Assembly (NCBI GenBank): GCA_036525535.1
Contig: DATDAH010000368.1
Span: 1 to 35,834 of the forward strand
DNA: 35,834 bases
Origin: DATDAH01 sp036525535
GTDB lineage: Bacteria > Actinomycetota > Acidimicrobiia > Acidimicrobiales > DATDAH01
Direction of reading: 5' to 3'
The position numbers were made by a program, and so were the translations under genes. Below the pieces are notes generated by a model. The model was not told where the DNA came from. It saw only the letters and a list, made by a program, of their open reading frames with translations, and made no database searches. Shown one piece after another: positions 22,894-30,818 of this stretch; positions within the stretch are counted from its first letter, which is position 1; every line of letters starts with the position of its first letter.

Positions 22894-23456
22894 GCTTCGG
22901 CTCGGCGCCGACCCGGGGTCGCCTCCTGGTGGCCGGTCCGCCCCTGGAGGACCCCAACTTCCGCCGGACCGTGGTGTTCATGATCGAGCACAACGAGGAG
23001 GGCGCCCTCGGCGTCGTGCTCAACCGCCCCTCCCCCATCGACCTGGCCGACGCCGTGCCGCAGTGGGCCGATCTGGCGGCCAACCCACCCGCGGTCTTCA
23101 TCGGCGGCCCGGTCGAGCAGGGCGCCGTGCTCGGCCTCGGGCGCCTCGTCGCCGAGGACCCCCCGGAGGGGCTCACCCCGGTTCACGCCGGCATCGGGGT
23201 GCTCGACCTCGAGGCCGATCCCGTCCGTCTCGTGGGCGATGTCGGCGGCGTGCGCCTCTTCACCGGCTACTCGGGGTGGGGTCCCGGCCAGTTGGAGGAC
23301 GAGCTGGCCATGGGCGGCTGGTTCGTCGTGGACGCCGAGCCGGACGATGTGACGACCACCGAGCCCGACGACCTCTGGCGGGCCGTCCTCCGCCGCCAGC
23401 CCGACGACGACCTCGCCCGCCTCGCCCTCTTCCCCAACGACCTCTCCGCCAACTGA
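22890..23456 (+). CDS. yqgE: YqgE/AlgH family protein
   Basis: A 188-aa protein of the YqgE/AlgH (DUF179) family. RGRLLVAGPPLEDPNFRRTV, then FMIEHNEEGALGVVLNRP, FIGGPVEQGAVLGL and LFTGYSGWGPGQLEDEL are the family hallmarks. Its role is unsettled across bacteria; in some it affects alginate or transcription. The GTG at 22890 overlaps the VOC stop; the frame upstream of it is antisense or unrelated and is discarded. The next gene starts two nt after its stop. Confidence 0.92.
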   Translation: MSFGSAPTRGRLLVAGPPLEDPNFRRTVVFMIEHNEEGALGVVLNRPSPIDLADAVPQWADLAANPPAVFIGGPVEQGAVLGLGRLVAEDPPEGLTPVHAGIGVLDLEADPVRLVGDVGGVRLFTGYSGWGPGQLEDELAMGGWFVVDAEPDDVTTTEPDDLWRAVLRRQPDDDLARLALFPNDLSAN

Positions 23457-23457
23457 G

Positions 23458-24249
23458 GTGGCGACGGCGCCGCTGGACGGGGTGAGGATCGAGTACGAGC
23501 TGGCCGGGACGCCAGGGCAGCCCCGGCTGCTGTCCATCTCGGGCTCCGGCAGCGACCTCCGACGGCTGCCCCGGACCCAGGACGAGGCGGTGCTGGCCGA
23601 GCGCTTCGAGATCCTGGCTTACGACCACCGCGGACTCGGCCGTTCCGTACCCGACGACCCGCACCGGGAGCCGACGATGGCCGACTACGCGGCGGACGCC
23701 GTCGGCCTTCTCGACCACGTGGGCTGGGACATCTGCCGGGTCCTCGGGATCTCCTTCGGCGGCATGGTCGCCCAGGAGCTGGCCGTCACCGCGCCCGAGC
23801 GCATCGAGCGCCTGGTGCTGGCCTGCACGTCGCCGGGCGGAGCAGGCGGGTCGTCCTCGCCGCTCCACACGCTGCTGGACATGGCCGACGACGAGCGCCT
23901 GGCGCAGCAGGTGGCTTGGCTCGACGACCGCACGGTCGGCGACCCCGAGCTGCGGGCGTTCTGGACCGAGGTGATGGCCGGCCTTGCCGGGGGCGAGCCG
24001 ACCGAGGGCGAGCGCCACCAGTTGCAGGCCCGGTCCCATCACGATGTGTGGGACCGGCTCCCGCAGCTGCAGCTACCCGTCCTGATCGCCGCGGGGCGCT
24101 TCGACGGCATCGCCCTGCCCGCCAACCAGGAGGCGCTCGCCCGTCAGATCGAGGGCGCGGATCTCCGCTGGTTCGACGGTGGGCACGCGTTCTTCCTCCA
24201 GGACCGCACCGCCCTGCCGGCCATTGCCGACTGGCTGGACGAGGGCTGA
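23458..24249 (+). CDS. Alpha/beta hydrolase
   Basis: A 263-aa hydrolase. The nucleophile elbow GISFGG puts Ser at residue 99. YDHRGLGRSVPDD is the typical oxyanion/Gly segment, the acid is likely in AAGRFDGIALP, and the catalytic His243 is in DGGHAFFLQD. Substrate is unknown. The GTG start is one base after the yqgE stop, so it closes the operon of four. Its last 177 nt lie antisense to the mmpL coding region; the conserved His lies inside this overlap, so this strand is the one under family constraint. Confidence 0.9.
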   Translation: MATAPLDGVRIEYELAGTPGQPRLLSISGSGSDLRRLPRTQDEAVLAERFEILAYDHRGLGRSVPDDPHREPTMADYAADAVGLLDHVGWDICRVLGISFGGMVAQELAVTAPERIERLVLACTSPGGAGGSSSPLHTLLDMADDERLAQQVAWLDDRTVGDPELRAFWTEVMAGLAGGEPTEGERHQLQARSHHDVWDRLPQLQLPVLIAAGRFDGIALPANQEALARQIEGADLRWFDGGHAFFLQDRTALPAIADWLDEG

Positions 24250-26451
24250 GGCCGCGGCGGCGCGGTCGACCTCGTCGGGCGCGGCCTCGTGGAGGCCGAA
24301 GCGCTGCTGAAGGCGCTTGAGCGGCCCCGGGGCCCACCAGTTGGCGTCACCGGCCAGCTTCATGAACGCGGGCACGATCAGGGCCCTCACGATCGTGGCG
24401 TCCATCACCACGGCCATGGCGAGGCCAAGACCGAAGAGCTTGATGAAGGTGATGCCCGAGGTGGCGAAGGCCAGGAACGTGACGGCCAGCAGCAAGGCGG
24501 CGGCGGTGACGATGCGGCCGGTGTGCTCCAGGCCCGCCGCCACGGCGTGCTCGTTGTCGCCGGTCCGGTCGTACTCCTCCTTGATACGGGAGAGGAGGAA
24601 GACCTCGTAGTCCATCGACAGCCCGAAGGCGATGCAGAACATGAGGATCGGCGTCGTCGTGTCGGTCAGCCCGGTCGGCGTGAAGTCCAGCAGGCCGGCA
24701 CCATGGCCCTCCTGGAAGATCCAGACCATGGCCCCGAAGGTGGCGGTCAGGCTCAGCGTGTTGAGGACCAGGGCCTTCACCGGCACCAGGATCGACCCGA
24801 ACATGGCGAACAGCAGGATGAACGTGGCTACCGCGATCCACAGGGCCGCCCAGGGCACGAGGCCGAAGATGGCGTCCTTCACGTCGATCTGCTGGGCGCC
24901 CATCCCGCCGACCAGGACCTCGTCGAGGGGGGCGTCGAGGCCCCGGACGGACTCGACCAAGGCCTCGCCCTCCTCCGAGATGGGTTCGACGGTGGGCACG
25001 AGGCTGAACCACGTCGCCCCGTCGGCCCGGAACTGCTCGGTGGTGGCGTCGGGGCCGATGAGCAGCGTGCCGTCGGCGTAACGACCGGTGCGGGCGTCGA
25101 CCCGGGCGATGCCGGGCAGGGCCGACAGCTCGGTGGCGTAGGCCTCGACGTCGGTGTCGTCCACCGTCCCGAGGGCGACCACCGGGAAGGCGTCGGCCTC
25201 GTCGGACACGAAGTCGTCCCGCAGGGCCTCGGACACCTCGCGGGCGGGATTGCCCTCGGGCAGCACCCGGTGGTCCGGAGATCCGAACTGCGCCTGCAGG
25301 AAGGGCAGGCCGAGGCCGACCAGCAACGCCACCACGGCGACGGTCACCACGAGCGGCCGGCGCATGACCGCGGTGGCCAGGCGGTGCCAGAACCCCGTGC
25401 CGACGGCCGGCGTCTCCCGGTGACGGAAGACCCGCCAGCGATCGACCCGCGGGCCGAGCACGGCCAGCAGGGCGGGGAGGCTGACCAGCGAGGCCAGCAT
25501 GGCGACCAGGATCACCCCGATGCCGGCGTAGGCGAACGAGCGCAGGAAGAACAGCGGGAAGATGAGCAGGGCGGAGAGGGACGCGGCCACGGTGAGGGCG
25601 CTGAAGGCGACCGTGCGCCCCGCCGTCTCGACGGTGCGCACGACGGCGTCGTCGACGCTGCGCCCGGCGTGCAGCTCCTCTCGGAACCGGGACACCACGA
25701 ACAGGCTGTAGTCGATGGCCAAGCCGAGCCCCATGGCCGTCACCAGGTTGATGGAGAACACCGAGACGTCGGTCACCGCGGTGACCAGCCAGAGGACGAA
25801 GAAGGCGCCGAGCACCGCCAGCATCCCGACCCCGACAGGGAGGAGGGCGGCCACCACGCCGCCGAACACGATGATGAGCAGGATCAGGGTGATGGGCACG
25901 GCCACGCTCTCGGCCCGGGCCAGATCGCCCTCGATGGTCTCACCGATCTGGTTGAAGATCTCGACCGAGCCCCCGACCTCGACGGTCACCGGACCGCGCC
26001 CACCGCTGAAGGTGTCGGCCAGGCCGTCGGCGGCGTCCTGCCAGTCGTCCTGGTCGCCGGCCAACCGGCCCACGACCATGGCAGCCGAGCCGTCCTCGCT
26101 CCGCAGCGGTGGCGGCGAGCCGAGCGACCAGTACGACACGACGTCGTCGGCCTTGGGGTAGGCGGCCAGTTCGTCGGTCAGCTGCTGGCCGACGGCCGCC
26201 ACCTCGGGTGCGTCGACATCGCCGTCGCCGGCGGTGACCAGGAGGACGACGTTGGGGGCCCCGGCGCCGAAGCGGGCCTCGAGCAGGTCGTCGGCCCTGG
26301 TGGACTCCGCATCCGGGTCGGCGAAGCCGCCGCTGGACAGCCGGTCGAACACCGCGCCGCCGAGCCCGCCCGCAAGGATGACGACGGCGACGGTCAGCAC
26401 CAGCACGAGGCGCCGGCGACGGACGGTGAACTGGCCGATCCGGGTGAACAT
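24073..26451 (-). CDS. MMPL/RND-family transporter with extended C-terminus
   Basis: A 792-aa membrane exporter. MFTRIGQFTVRRRRLVLVLT starts the first membrane helix. The two large loops and two clusters of about six helices follow the MMPL plan, with GLGLAIDYSLFVVSRFREE and IAFGLSMDYEVFLLSRIKEE as the two Asp-Tyr motifs thought to relay protons. Substrates of such pumps include lipids and drugs. The recognisable part ends near WWAPGPLKRLQQRFGLHE; about 60 more residues are encoded antisense to the hydrolase and are probably extra. I use the ATG at 26451: TAAACA (26464-26459) lies 7 nt before it. The frame is open to 26475. The TetR gene diverges. Confidence 0.9.
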   Translation of the reverse strand: MFTRIGQFTVRRRRLVLVLTVAVVILAGGLGGAVFDRLSSGGFADPDAESTRADDLLEARFGAGAPNVVLLVTAGDGDVDAPEVAAVGQQLTDELAAYPKADDVVSYWSLGSPPPLRSEDGSAAMVVGRLAGDQDDWQDAADGLADTFSGGRGPVTVEVGGSVEIFNQIGETIEGDLARAESVAVPITLILLIIVFGGVVAALLPVGVGMLAVLGAFFVLWLVTAVTDVSVFSINLVTAMGLGLAIDYSLFVVSRFREELHAGRSVDDAVVRTVETAGRTVAFSALTVAASLSALLIFPLFFLRSFAYAGIGVILVAMLASLVSLPALLAVLGPRVDRWRVFRHRETPAVGTGFWHRLATAVMRRPLVVTVAVVALLVGLGLPFLQAQFGSPDHRVLPEGNPAREVSEALRDDFVSDEADAFPVVALGTVDDTDVEAYATELSALPGIARVDARTGRYADGTLLIGPDATTEQFRADGATWFSLVPTVEPISEEGEALVESVRGLDAPLDEVLVGGMGAQQIDVKDAIFGLVPWAALWIAVATFILLFAMFGSILVPVKALVLNTLSLTATFGAMVWIFQEGHGAGLLDFTPTGLTDTTTPILMFCIAFGLSMDYEVFLLSRIKEEYDRTGDNEHAVAAGLEHTGRIVTAAALLLAVTFLAFATSGITFIKLFGLGLAMAVVMDATIVRALIVPAFMKLAGDANWWAPGPLKRLQQRFGLHEAAPDEVDRAAAASALVQPVGNGRQGGAVLEEERVPTVEPAEIRALDLTGERLLVGGQGDAVEAPRGDQDG

Positions 26452-26489
26452 GGTTGTGTGTTTACGCTCGTACATCTACGCTCGTCAAC
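26452..26489. promoter_or_regulatory. Shared promoter-operator of mmpL and tetR
   Basis: This 38-nt gap has two copies of TACGCTCGT (26463-26471 and 26477-26485) as direct repeats, and GTTTACG (26461-26467) faces CGTCAAC (26484-26490) as an inverted repeat (6 of 7). -10 hexamers are TAAACA (26464-26459) for mmpL and TACGCT (26477-26482) for tetR. A TetR dimer here would block both. Confidence 0.5.
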
Positions 26490-27092
26490 GTGAAAGCGGT
26501 CACACGGGAGCGCAATCCCCGAGGCCAAGGCGAACGCCTCCGGGTCGACCTGATCGATGCCGCCGTCGAACTGATCGCCGAGACCGGTTCGGTCGACGGG
26601 GTCAGCCTGCGGGCCGCGGCCAAACGGGCCGGCGTCTCGCCGATGGCGGTCTACAACCACTTCGCGGACAAGGACGCCCTGCTGGTCGCCGCCGTCGAGC
26701 ACTGCTGGGACGAGTTCCAGGCGGCCATCGCCGCCACCCTCGACGAACCCGAGCCGTCGGCCCGGTTACGGGCGGCGGGGGACGCCTACGTCCGCTTCGC
26801 CCTCGAGCATCCCGGCCGGTACGCGGTCATGTTCTCCGGCACCCGCAACCTGCCCGAGCGGGCCGTGCCCATCGGCATGAGTGCCTTCGACACGCTGGTG
26901 GCCATGGTGGCCGACATCCTCGACGCCCGCCACGACGGACGGGACCCCGCATTCGTCGCCGTCCAGGTCCACACCTGGATCCACGGCATGGTCAGCCTGT
27001 TGGGGTGCGCGCCCGACGGCCCCTGGCCGTCGACCGACGCCCTGTTGGACGATCTCCTGGTCCGCCTCGGCCTCGGCCCCCCGACCGCCTGA
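26490..27092 (+). CDS. TetR-family transcriptional regulator
   Basis: A 200-aa TetR regulator starting VKAVTRERNPRGQGERLR. The N-terminal helix-turn-helix covers LIDAAVELIAETGSVDGVSLRAAAKRAGVSPMAVYNHF, with the recognition helix around VSPMAVYNHF. The C-terminal ligand domain resembles the TetR_C_33 group (YAVMFSGTRNLPER, then QVHTWIHGMVSLL). It is leaderless by the -10 at 26477. Divergence from mmpL over a short repeat-bearing gap makes it the likely repressor of the transporter and of itself. The effector is unknown. Confidence 0.92.
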   Translation: MKAVTRERNPRGQGERLRVDLIDAAVELIAETGSVDGVSLRAAAKRAGVSPMAVYNHFADKDALLVAAVEHCWDEFQAAIAATLDEPEPSARLRAAGDAYVRFALEHPGRYAVMFSGTRNLPERAVPIGMSAFDTLVAMVADILDARHDGRDPAFVAVQVHTWIHGMVSLLGCAPDGPWPSTDALLDDLLVRLGLGPPTA

Positions 27093-27106
27093 CGCGACCC
27101 GGACGG

Positions 27107-27571
27107 TCATCCCATGTAGAGCACGAGCATCTGGTAGATGAGGCTGGGCTTCTCGACGCCGACCACGTGGACGGCGGTCTCGGTCTTGACGAGCGTGCCG
27201 CTGCCTTTGGCCTCGGCGCTGACCAGCTTGCTGCGGGCGTGGACCTTGCTGCCGGCGGGGACCGGAGCCAGGAAGCGCAGCCCGTCAGCGCCGTAGTTGA
27301 CGGCGTTGGCATGGCCGGTGACGGCGAGGTCGGTCCCGCCGGAGAGGGCCGGGAGCAGCGACAGGGTCAGGAAGCCGTGGGCGATCGGCCCACCGAAGGG
27401 GCCGGCGTTGGCCCGCTCGATGTCCACGTGGATCCACTGGTGGTCGCCGGTCAGCTCGGCGAACTGGTTGATCATCTCCTGGGTGATCTCGATCTCCCGG
27501 CCCCAGTCCCCATAGTCGCCACCCGCCGCGGCGTTGATGGCTTCGACGTCGTCAAATCGCAGTTCGGTCAC
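27107..27571 (-). CDS. MaoC-like (R)-specific enoyl-CoA hydratase
   Basis: A 154-aa hot-dog hydratase. The catalytic pair appears as TGDHQWIHVD (Asp and His) and GPIAHGFLTLSLLP, as in NodN/MaoC-like R-hydratases. It begins VTELRFDDVEAINAAAGGDYG. It would hydrate trans-2-enoyl-CoA to (R)-3-hydroxyacyl-CoA. The GTG at 27571 is leaderless: TACGTT (27584-27579) lies 7 nt before it. The C-terminus KPSLIYQMLVLYMG is typical of the actinobacterial branch. Confidence 0.92.
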   Translation of the reverse strand: MTELRFDDVEAINAAAGGDYGDWGREIEITQEMINQFAELTGDHQWIHVDIERANAGPFGGPIAHGFLTLSLLPALSGGTDLAVTGHANAVNYGADGLRFLAPVPAGSKVHARSKLVSAEAKGSGTLVKTETAVHVVGVEKPSLIYQMLVLYMG

Positions 27572-27578
27572 GGGAGAG

Positions 27579-27584
27579 AACGTA
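27579..27584 (-). promoter_or_regulatory. -10 element of a leaderless promoter
   Basis: TACGTT lies 7 nt before the MaoC GTG at 27571, with only CTCTCCC between them. Confidence 0.55.
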
Positions 27585-27645
27585 GATCAGGCGGACCGAC
27601 CGACCCGCACCGACCGGCGGGACGACGGCTCCTGAGGAGCAACCG

Positions 27646-29364
27646 TCAGGGTCCCGGCGTCGATTCCGAAGGGCTGGGGAGCCGGCCCAGGCTGTCCTCC
27701 CGGCCCCCTGGGCGACTGCGGGCGTCCCAGCAGGCCGCCTGCTCCTCGCGCAGGTGGGCGAGATCGGAGGCCAGGGCCTCGTTGTCCGGCGTAGCGAGCT
27801 CGTGGATGCGGGCCAGGCGCCACGCACCGTGGCGGGCCAGCGCCACAGCCTGCCGCAGCTCGCGCCGGGTGATCGCCCGGTCAGGGTCGGTGAAGACGGC
27901 GGCGGCGAGCTCGTCGTCGGCCCGGTCCAGGGTGGCGACGACCTCGGCGATGGTGGCCTCGGTGGGGTCGCCGACGCCACCCGTGCCGCCGCCCGCCAGC
28001 GCATCGTGGAGGGCCGAGCCGTTGGGCTGGACGACGCCGGTGCGGCGGTAGACCTCGCCCGCCTCCAGCAGCGCGGCCCCGGCTCGACCGGTTTCGTCGG
28101 GCAGCACGTGACGGTCCAGGGCCGCAGCCACGTCCAAATCGACGTTGGCCACCCGGCACCAGGCCACGGACGCGGCGTAGGTCAGGGCCGGCCACATCAC
28201 CGTGGGCGGCTGAAGGTGGCCGTTGTCGCCCCACTCGGTGACGAGGATCCCGGAGGCTCCGTACCGGGCCGCACAGGACACGGCGTCGAGGGCGTTGGCC
28301 CGAGCGTTGGACCAGCGCCCGACCAGCGAGTTCCAGCCGCTGGTGCCGGGGCTGACCCACCAGTCGATGCCCGCATCGGCGAAGCGCTCGGCCCGGGGCC
28401 CGAAGCCGAGGTAGGCCTCACTGTCGATCCAGTCCTGGGCGACCGTGGCGAAGGGCTCCGACAGGTCGAGCGCGCCGAGCACGTCGGCTGAGCTCTCCGC
28501 CATCGGTGCCTCGTAGTGCCAGAGCAGCGCGGTGGCGTCGCCCACGCGCTCGGCGGCGGCCGCGGGATCACCGTGGATCATGTCGGCCCAGAACCGGGGG
28601 TGGCGACCCAGGGCCCGGGTGCCGTCGAGGAGCCGGCCGAGGTGCTCGATGAACCGGTCCTTGTCGCCGTGGAGCTCGAAGACCTCGTCACAGCCGATGT
28701 TCACCGCGGTGTTCGTGTGGATGTCGGTGAGCTCGGCGACCAGATCGAGGGCGAAGCGGGCGTTGTCCTCGGTCGGCGCCAGCGAGAGGGGCCGGGTCGC
28801 CGACGGGTCGATGGCCCGCGGCCGGTAGCGGTCGAGGCGCAACCACCGCTCGAAGTGACCGAAGCAGTTCTGGTTGGCCACGAGGTCGATCCCCCGTGTG
28901 GTCGCCTCGCCCTCCAGCCAGCGCACGTCCTCCCGGGTCATCGGGGAGGCGTCGCGCCAGACGTCCTCGTGGTCGGCGTAGGCGAATGTGTGCTCCGTGT
29001 ACAGCTCGAGGTGGTTCAGCCGCACCCGCGCCATCCGGTCCAGCAGCGCCAACAGGCACGCCCGGTCGGGGACCCGGTCACGGCTGATGTCCAGCATCAG
29101 GCCGCGGTGGGCCAGGTCGGGCCAGTCGCGGACCCGTCCGGCTCGGAGACCCTGACGCTGCAGCTGCTCCAGCGTCTGGAGGCCGTACCGTCGCCCCGCG
29201 TCGTCGGCGTGCTGGAGGGTGACGGCGGAGTCGGTCAGCGTGAGCTCATAGCCCTGCGGCGGGAGGCTCGGGTCGACGATCTCGCGGATGGCCACGTCCT
29301 CCGGCAGGCGTCGCTCGGACAGGTCGACGTCCCGGGGGACGGGCACGAGCAACGGTTCAGCCAC
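27646..29364 (-). CDS. GH20 beta-N-acetylhexosaminidase
   Basis: A 572-aa glycoside hydrolase family 20 enzyme. The N-terminal GH20b-like domain (residues about 1-85) ends in RYGLQTLEQLQRQG. The barrel starts at WPDLAHRGLMLDISRDRVPD, with the catalytic Asp-Glu pair near residues 226-227 in NIGCDEVFELH. RFWADMIHGDP and VTEWGDNGHLQPP continue the barrel. The C-terminal 150 residues are helical and not typical of the core. There is no signal peptide, so it likely acts in the cytosol on imported amino-sugar saccharides or cell-wall fragments. The GTG start (VAEPLLVPVPRDVDL) has a -10-like TAGCTC 6 nt before it. Confidence 0.88.
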   Translation of the reverse strand: MAEPLLVPVPRDVDLSERRLPEDVAIREIVDPSLPPQGYELTLTDSAVTLQHADDAGRRYGLQTLEQLQRQGLRAGRVRDWPDLAHRGLMLDISRDRVPDRACLLALLDRMARVRLNHLELYTEHTFAYADHEDVWRDASPMTREDVRWLEGEATTRGIDLVANQNCFGHFERWLRLDRYRPRAIDPSATRPLSLAPTEDNARFALDLVAELTDIHTNTAVNIGCDEVFELHGDKDRFIEHLGRLLDGTRALGRHPRFWADMIHGDPAAAAERVGDATALLWHYEAPMAESSADVLGALDLSEPFATVAQDWIDSEAYLGFGPRAERFADAGIDWWVSPGTSGWNSLVGRWSNARANALDAVSCAARYGASGILVTEWGDNGHLQPPTVMWPALTYAASVAWCRVANVDLDVAAALDRHVLPDETGRAGAALLEAGEVYRRTGVVQPNGSALHDALAGGGTGGVGDPTEATIAEVVATLDRADDELAAAVFTDPDRAITRRELRQAVALARHGAWRLARIHELATPDNEALASDLAHLREEQAACWDARSRPGGREDSLGRLPSPSESTPGP

Positions 29365-29398
29365 GCCGTAGAGCTACCACGCCTCGCCGGGGTCCCCG

Positions 29399-29404
29399 TA
29401 CGCT
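29399..29404 (+). promoter_or_regulatory. -10 element of a leaderless promoter
   Basis: TACGCT lies 7 nt before the GTG at 29412. The hexamer is the same as that for tetR. Confidence 0.55.
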
Positions 29405-29411
29405 CGCCGCC

Positions 29412-30254
29412 GTGCGTCTCCGCTCACTCTTGTTCGCGCCGGGGAACCGAGCCGAGGTGCTGGCCAAGCTCCCCCGGTCCGGGCCCGACGGTGTGGTGCT
29501 GGACCTGGAGGACGCCGTACCCGCCGAAGCCAAGGTCGACGCCCGCTCCGTCGTGGCCCGAGCGGCGGAGGCGTTGCGGGACGGGCACCCGGGTCTGGCG
29601 GTTCACGTGCGGGTGAACGCCGTGCCCAGCGAGTGGTTCGCCGACGATGTGGCCACGGCCCTCGTGGCCGGGATCGCCGGCGTGGTCGTCCCCAAGCTGG
29701 AGTCCGCCGAGCAGGTGGCCATCGTGGCCGATGCCCTGGACCGCCAGGGGCTGAGTGACCTGATGATCGTGGCCGGGCTGGAGACGGCGGCGGGTGTGGA
29801 ACGGGCCGGCGAGGTCACCGCCGACATCCGCGTCCCCGCCGCCTACTTCGGGGCCGAGGACTACGTCGCCGACCTGGGGGGCGTCCGCACGACCGAGGGC
29901 ACCGAGGTCCTCTACGCCCGGTCCCGGGTGGCCCTCGCGGCCCGGCTCACCGGGACCCTCGCCATCGACCAGGTGGTCACGGACCTGTCCGACGAGGCGC
30001 ATTTCCGGGCCGATGCCGCCGTCGGTCGCTCGCTGGGCTATCGAGGCAAGCTCTGCATCCACCCCGCCCAGGTGGCCTGGGCCCACGGGGCCTTCTCCCC
30101 TTCGGGCGACGAGCTCGACCGGGCCCGCCGCCTGCTCGAGGCCTACGACGCGGCGGTGGCCGACGGCTCCGCGGCCATCGCCTTCGAGGGCCAGATGGTC
30201 GACGAGCCCCTCGCCCGCCAGGCCCGCACCCTCCTCGACAGCGCCGACAGCTGA
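29412..30254 (+). CDS. HpcH/HpaI-family CoA-ester lyase (CitE / malyl-CoA lyase-like)
   Basis: A 280-aa TIM-barrel lyase. It starts VRLRSLLFAPGNRAEVL, and PDGVVLDLEDAVPAEAK carries the metal-ligand Glu and Asp. VHVRVNAVPSEW contains the substrate Arg, and YFGAEDYVADLGG the second acidic ligand. GYRGKLCIHPAQVAWAH is the CoA-binding end. Citryl-CoA or malyl/methylmalyl-CoA lyase, or thioesterase, are candidate activities that sequence does not resolve. The gene is leaderless. It converges with a MaoC hydratase 68 nt downstream; in ethylmalonyl-CoA pathway loci a malyl-CoA lyase and mesaconyl-CoA hydratase are often neighbours. Confidence 0.9.
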   Translation: MRLRSLLFAPGNRAEVLAKLPRSGPDGVVLDLEDAVPAEAKVDARSVVARAAEALRDGHPGLAVHVRVNAVPSEWFADDVATALVAGIAGVVVPKLESAEQVAIVADALDRQGLSDLMIVAGLETAAGVERAGEVTADIRVPAAYFGAEDYVADLGGVRTTEGTEVLYARSRVALAARLTGTLAIDQVVTDLSDEAHFRADAAVGRSLGYRGKLCIHPAQVAWAHGAFSPSGDELDRARRLLEAYDAAVADGSAAIAFEGQMVDEPLARQARTLLDSADS

Positions 30255-30322
30255 GGGAGCCGCCCACGCCATCGCCGCGGCCCGAGATCAGCGGCAACAG
30301 GATCCTGTCAACCAGGTCGGCC

Positions 30323-30793
30323 TCAGGGGGGACAGCGGTGCATGAGGGCGGTGCGGGTGGCGCGGCAGACCAGGGTGTCGTCCTGGTTGTACGCGCGGTG
30401 CTCGAAGGTGACGATGCCGGCGTCGGGGCGGCTGCCCGAGTCCCGCACGGCCATGACCTCGGTCTCGGCATGGACCGAGTCACCCGGGAACAGCGGTGCC
30501 GGGAAGGTCACCTGCTCGAAGCCCAGGTTGGCCACGGTCGTGCCGTGGGTCGTCTCGTGCACGGAGATGCCGACGAGCAGGGCGAGGGTGAGCATCGAGT
30601 TGACCAGCGGGCGGCCGAACTCGGTCTCGGCGGCGTAGTGGCTGTCGAGGTGCAGGGGGGCCGGGTTGAGGGTCGCGACGCTGAAGCCGATGTTGTCGGA
30701 CTCGGTGATCGTGCGGGTCAGCGCGTGGGGCACGACCTGGCCGACCTCGAACTCTTCGAACCACCGGCCCAAAACCGGGCGCTCCCATGCCAT
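30323..30793 (-). CDS. MaoC-type hydratase (mesaconyl-CoA hydratase-like)
   Basis: A 156-aa hot-dog hydratase. VVPHALTRTITESDNIGFSV is the N-terminal signature of the MaoC branch including mesaconyl-CoA hydratase. NPAPLHLDSHYAAETEFG holds the catalytic residues, and GRPLVNSMLTLALLVGI the hot-dog helix. AYNQDDTLVCRATRTALM is the closing strand. The ATG at 30793 is leaderless: TAGGGT (30805-30800) lies 6 nt before it. Together with the convergent CoA-ester lyase it may act in C4/C5 dicarboxyl-CoA metabolism. Confidence 0.9.
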   Translation of the reverse strand: MAWERPVLGRWFEEFEVGQVVPHALTRTITESDNIGFSVATLNPAPLHLDSHYAAETEFGRPLVNSMLTLALLVGISVHETTHGTTVANLGFEQVTFPAPLFPGDSVHAETEVMAVRDSGSRPDAGIVTFEHRAYNQDDTLVCRATRTALMHRCPP

Positions 30794-30818
30794 GGCCTCA
30801 CCCTATTGTCGCCGTCGC
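30794..30818. promoter_or_regulatory. Divergent overlapping promoters, MaoC and TesB-like gene
   Basis: In this 25-nt gap TAGGGT (30805-30800, minus) and TATTGT (30804-30809, plus) overlap by two bases on opposite strands. Gaps to the starts are 6 and 9 nt. The promoters should be mutually exclusive. Confidence 0.5.

Noticed and set aside
24289..26493. 734-codon open frame opposite mmpL
   Set aside because: Highly charged (His, Gln, Glu, Asp, Gly, Arg), antisense of MMPL membrane helices; no start signal or family.
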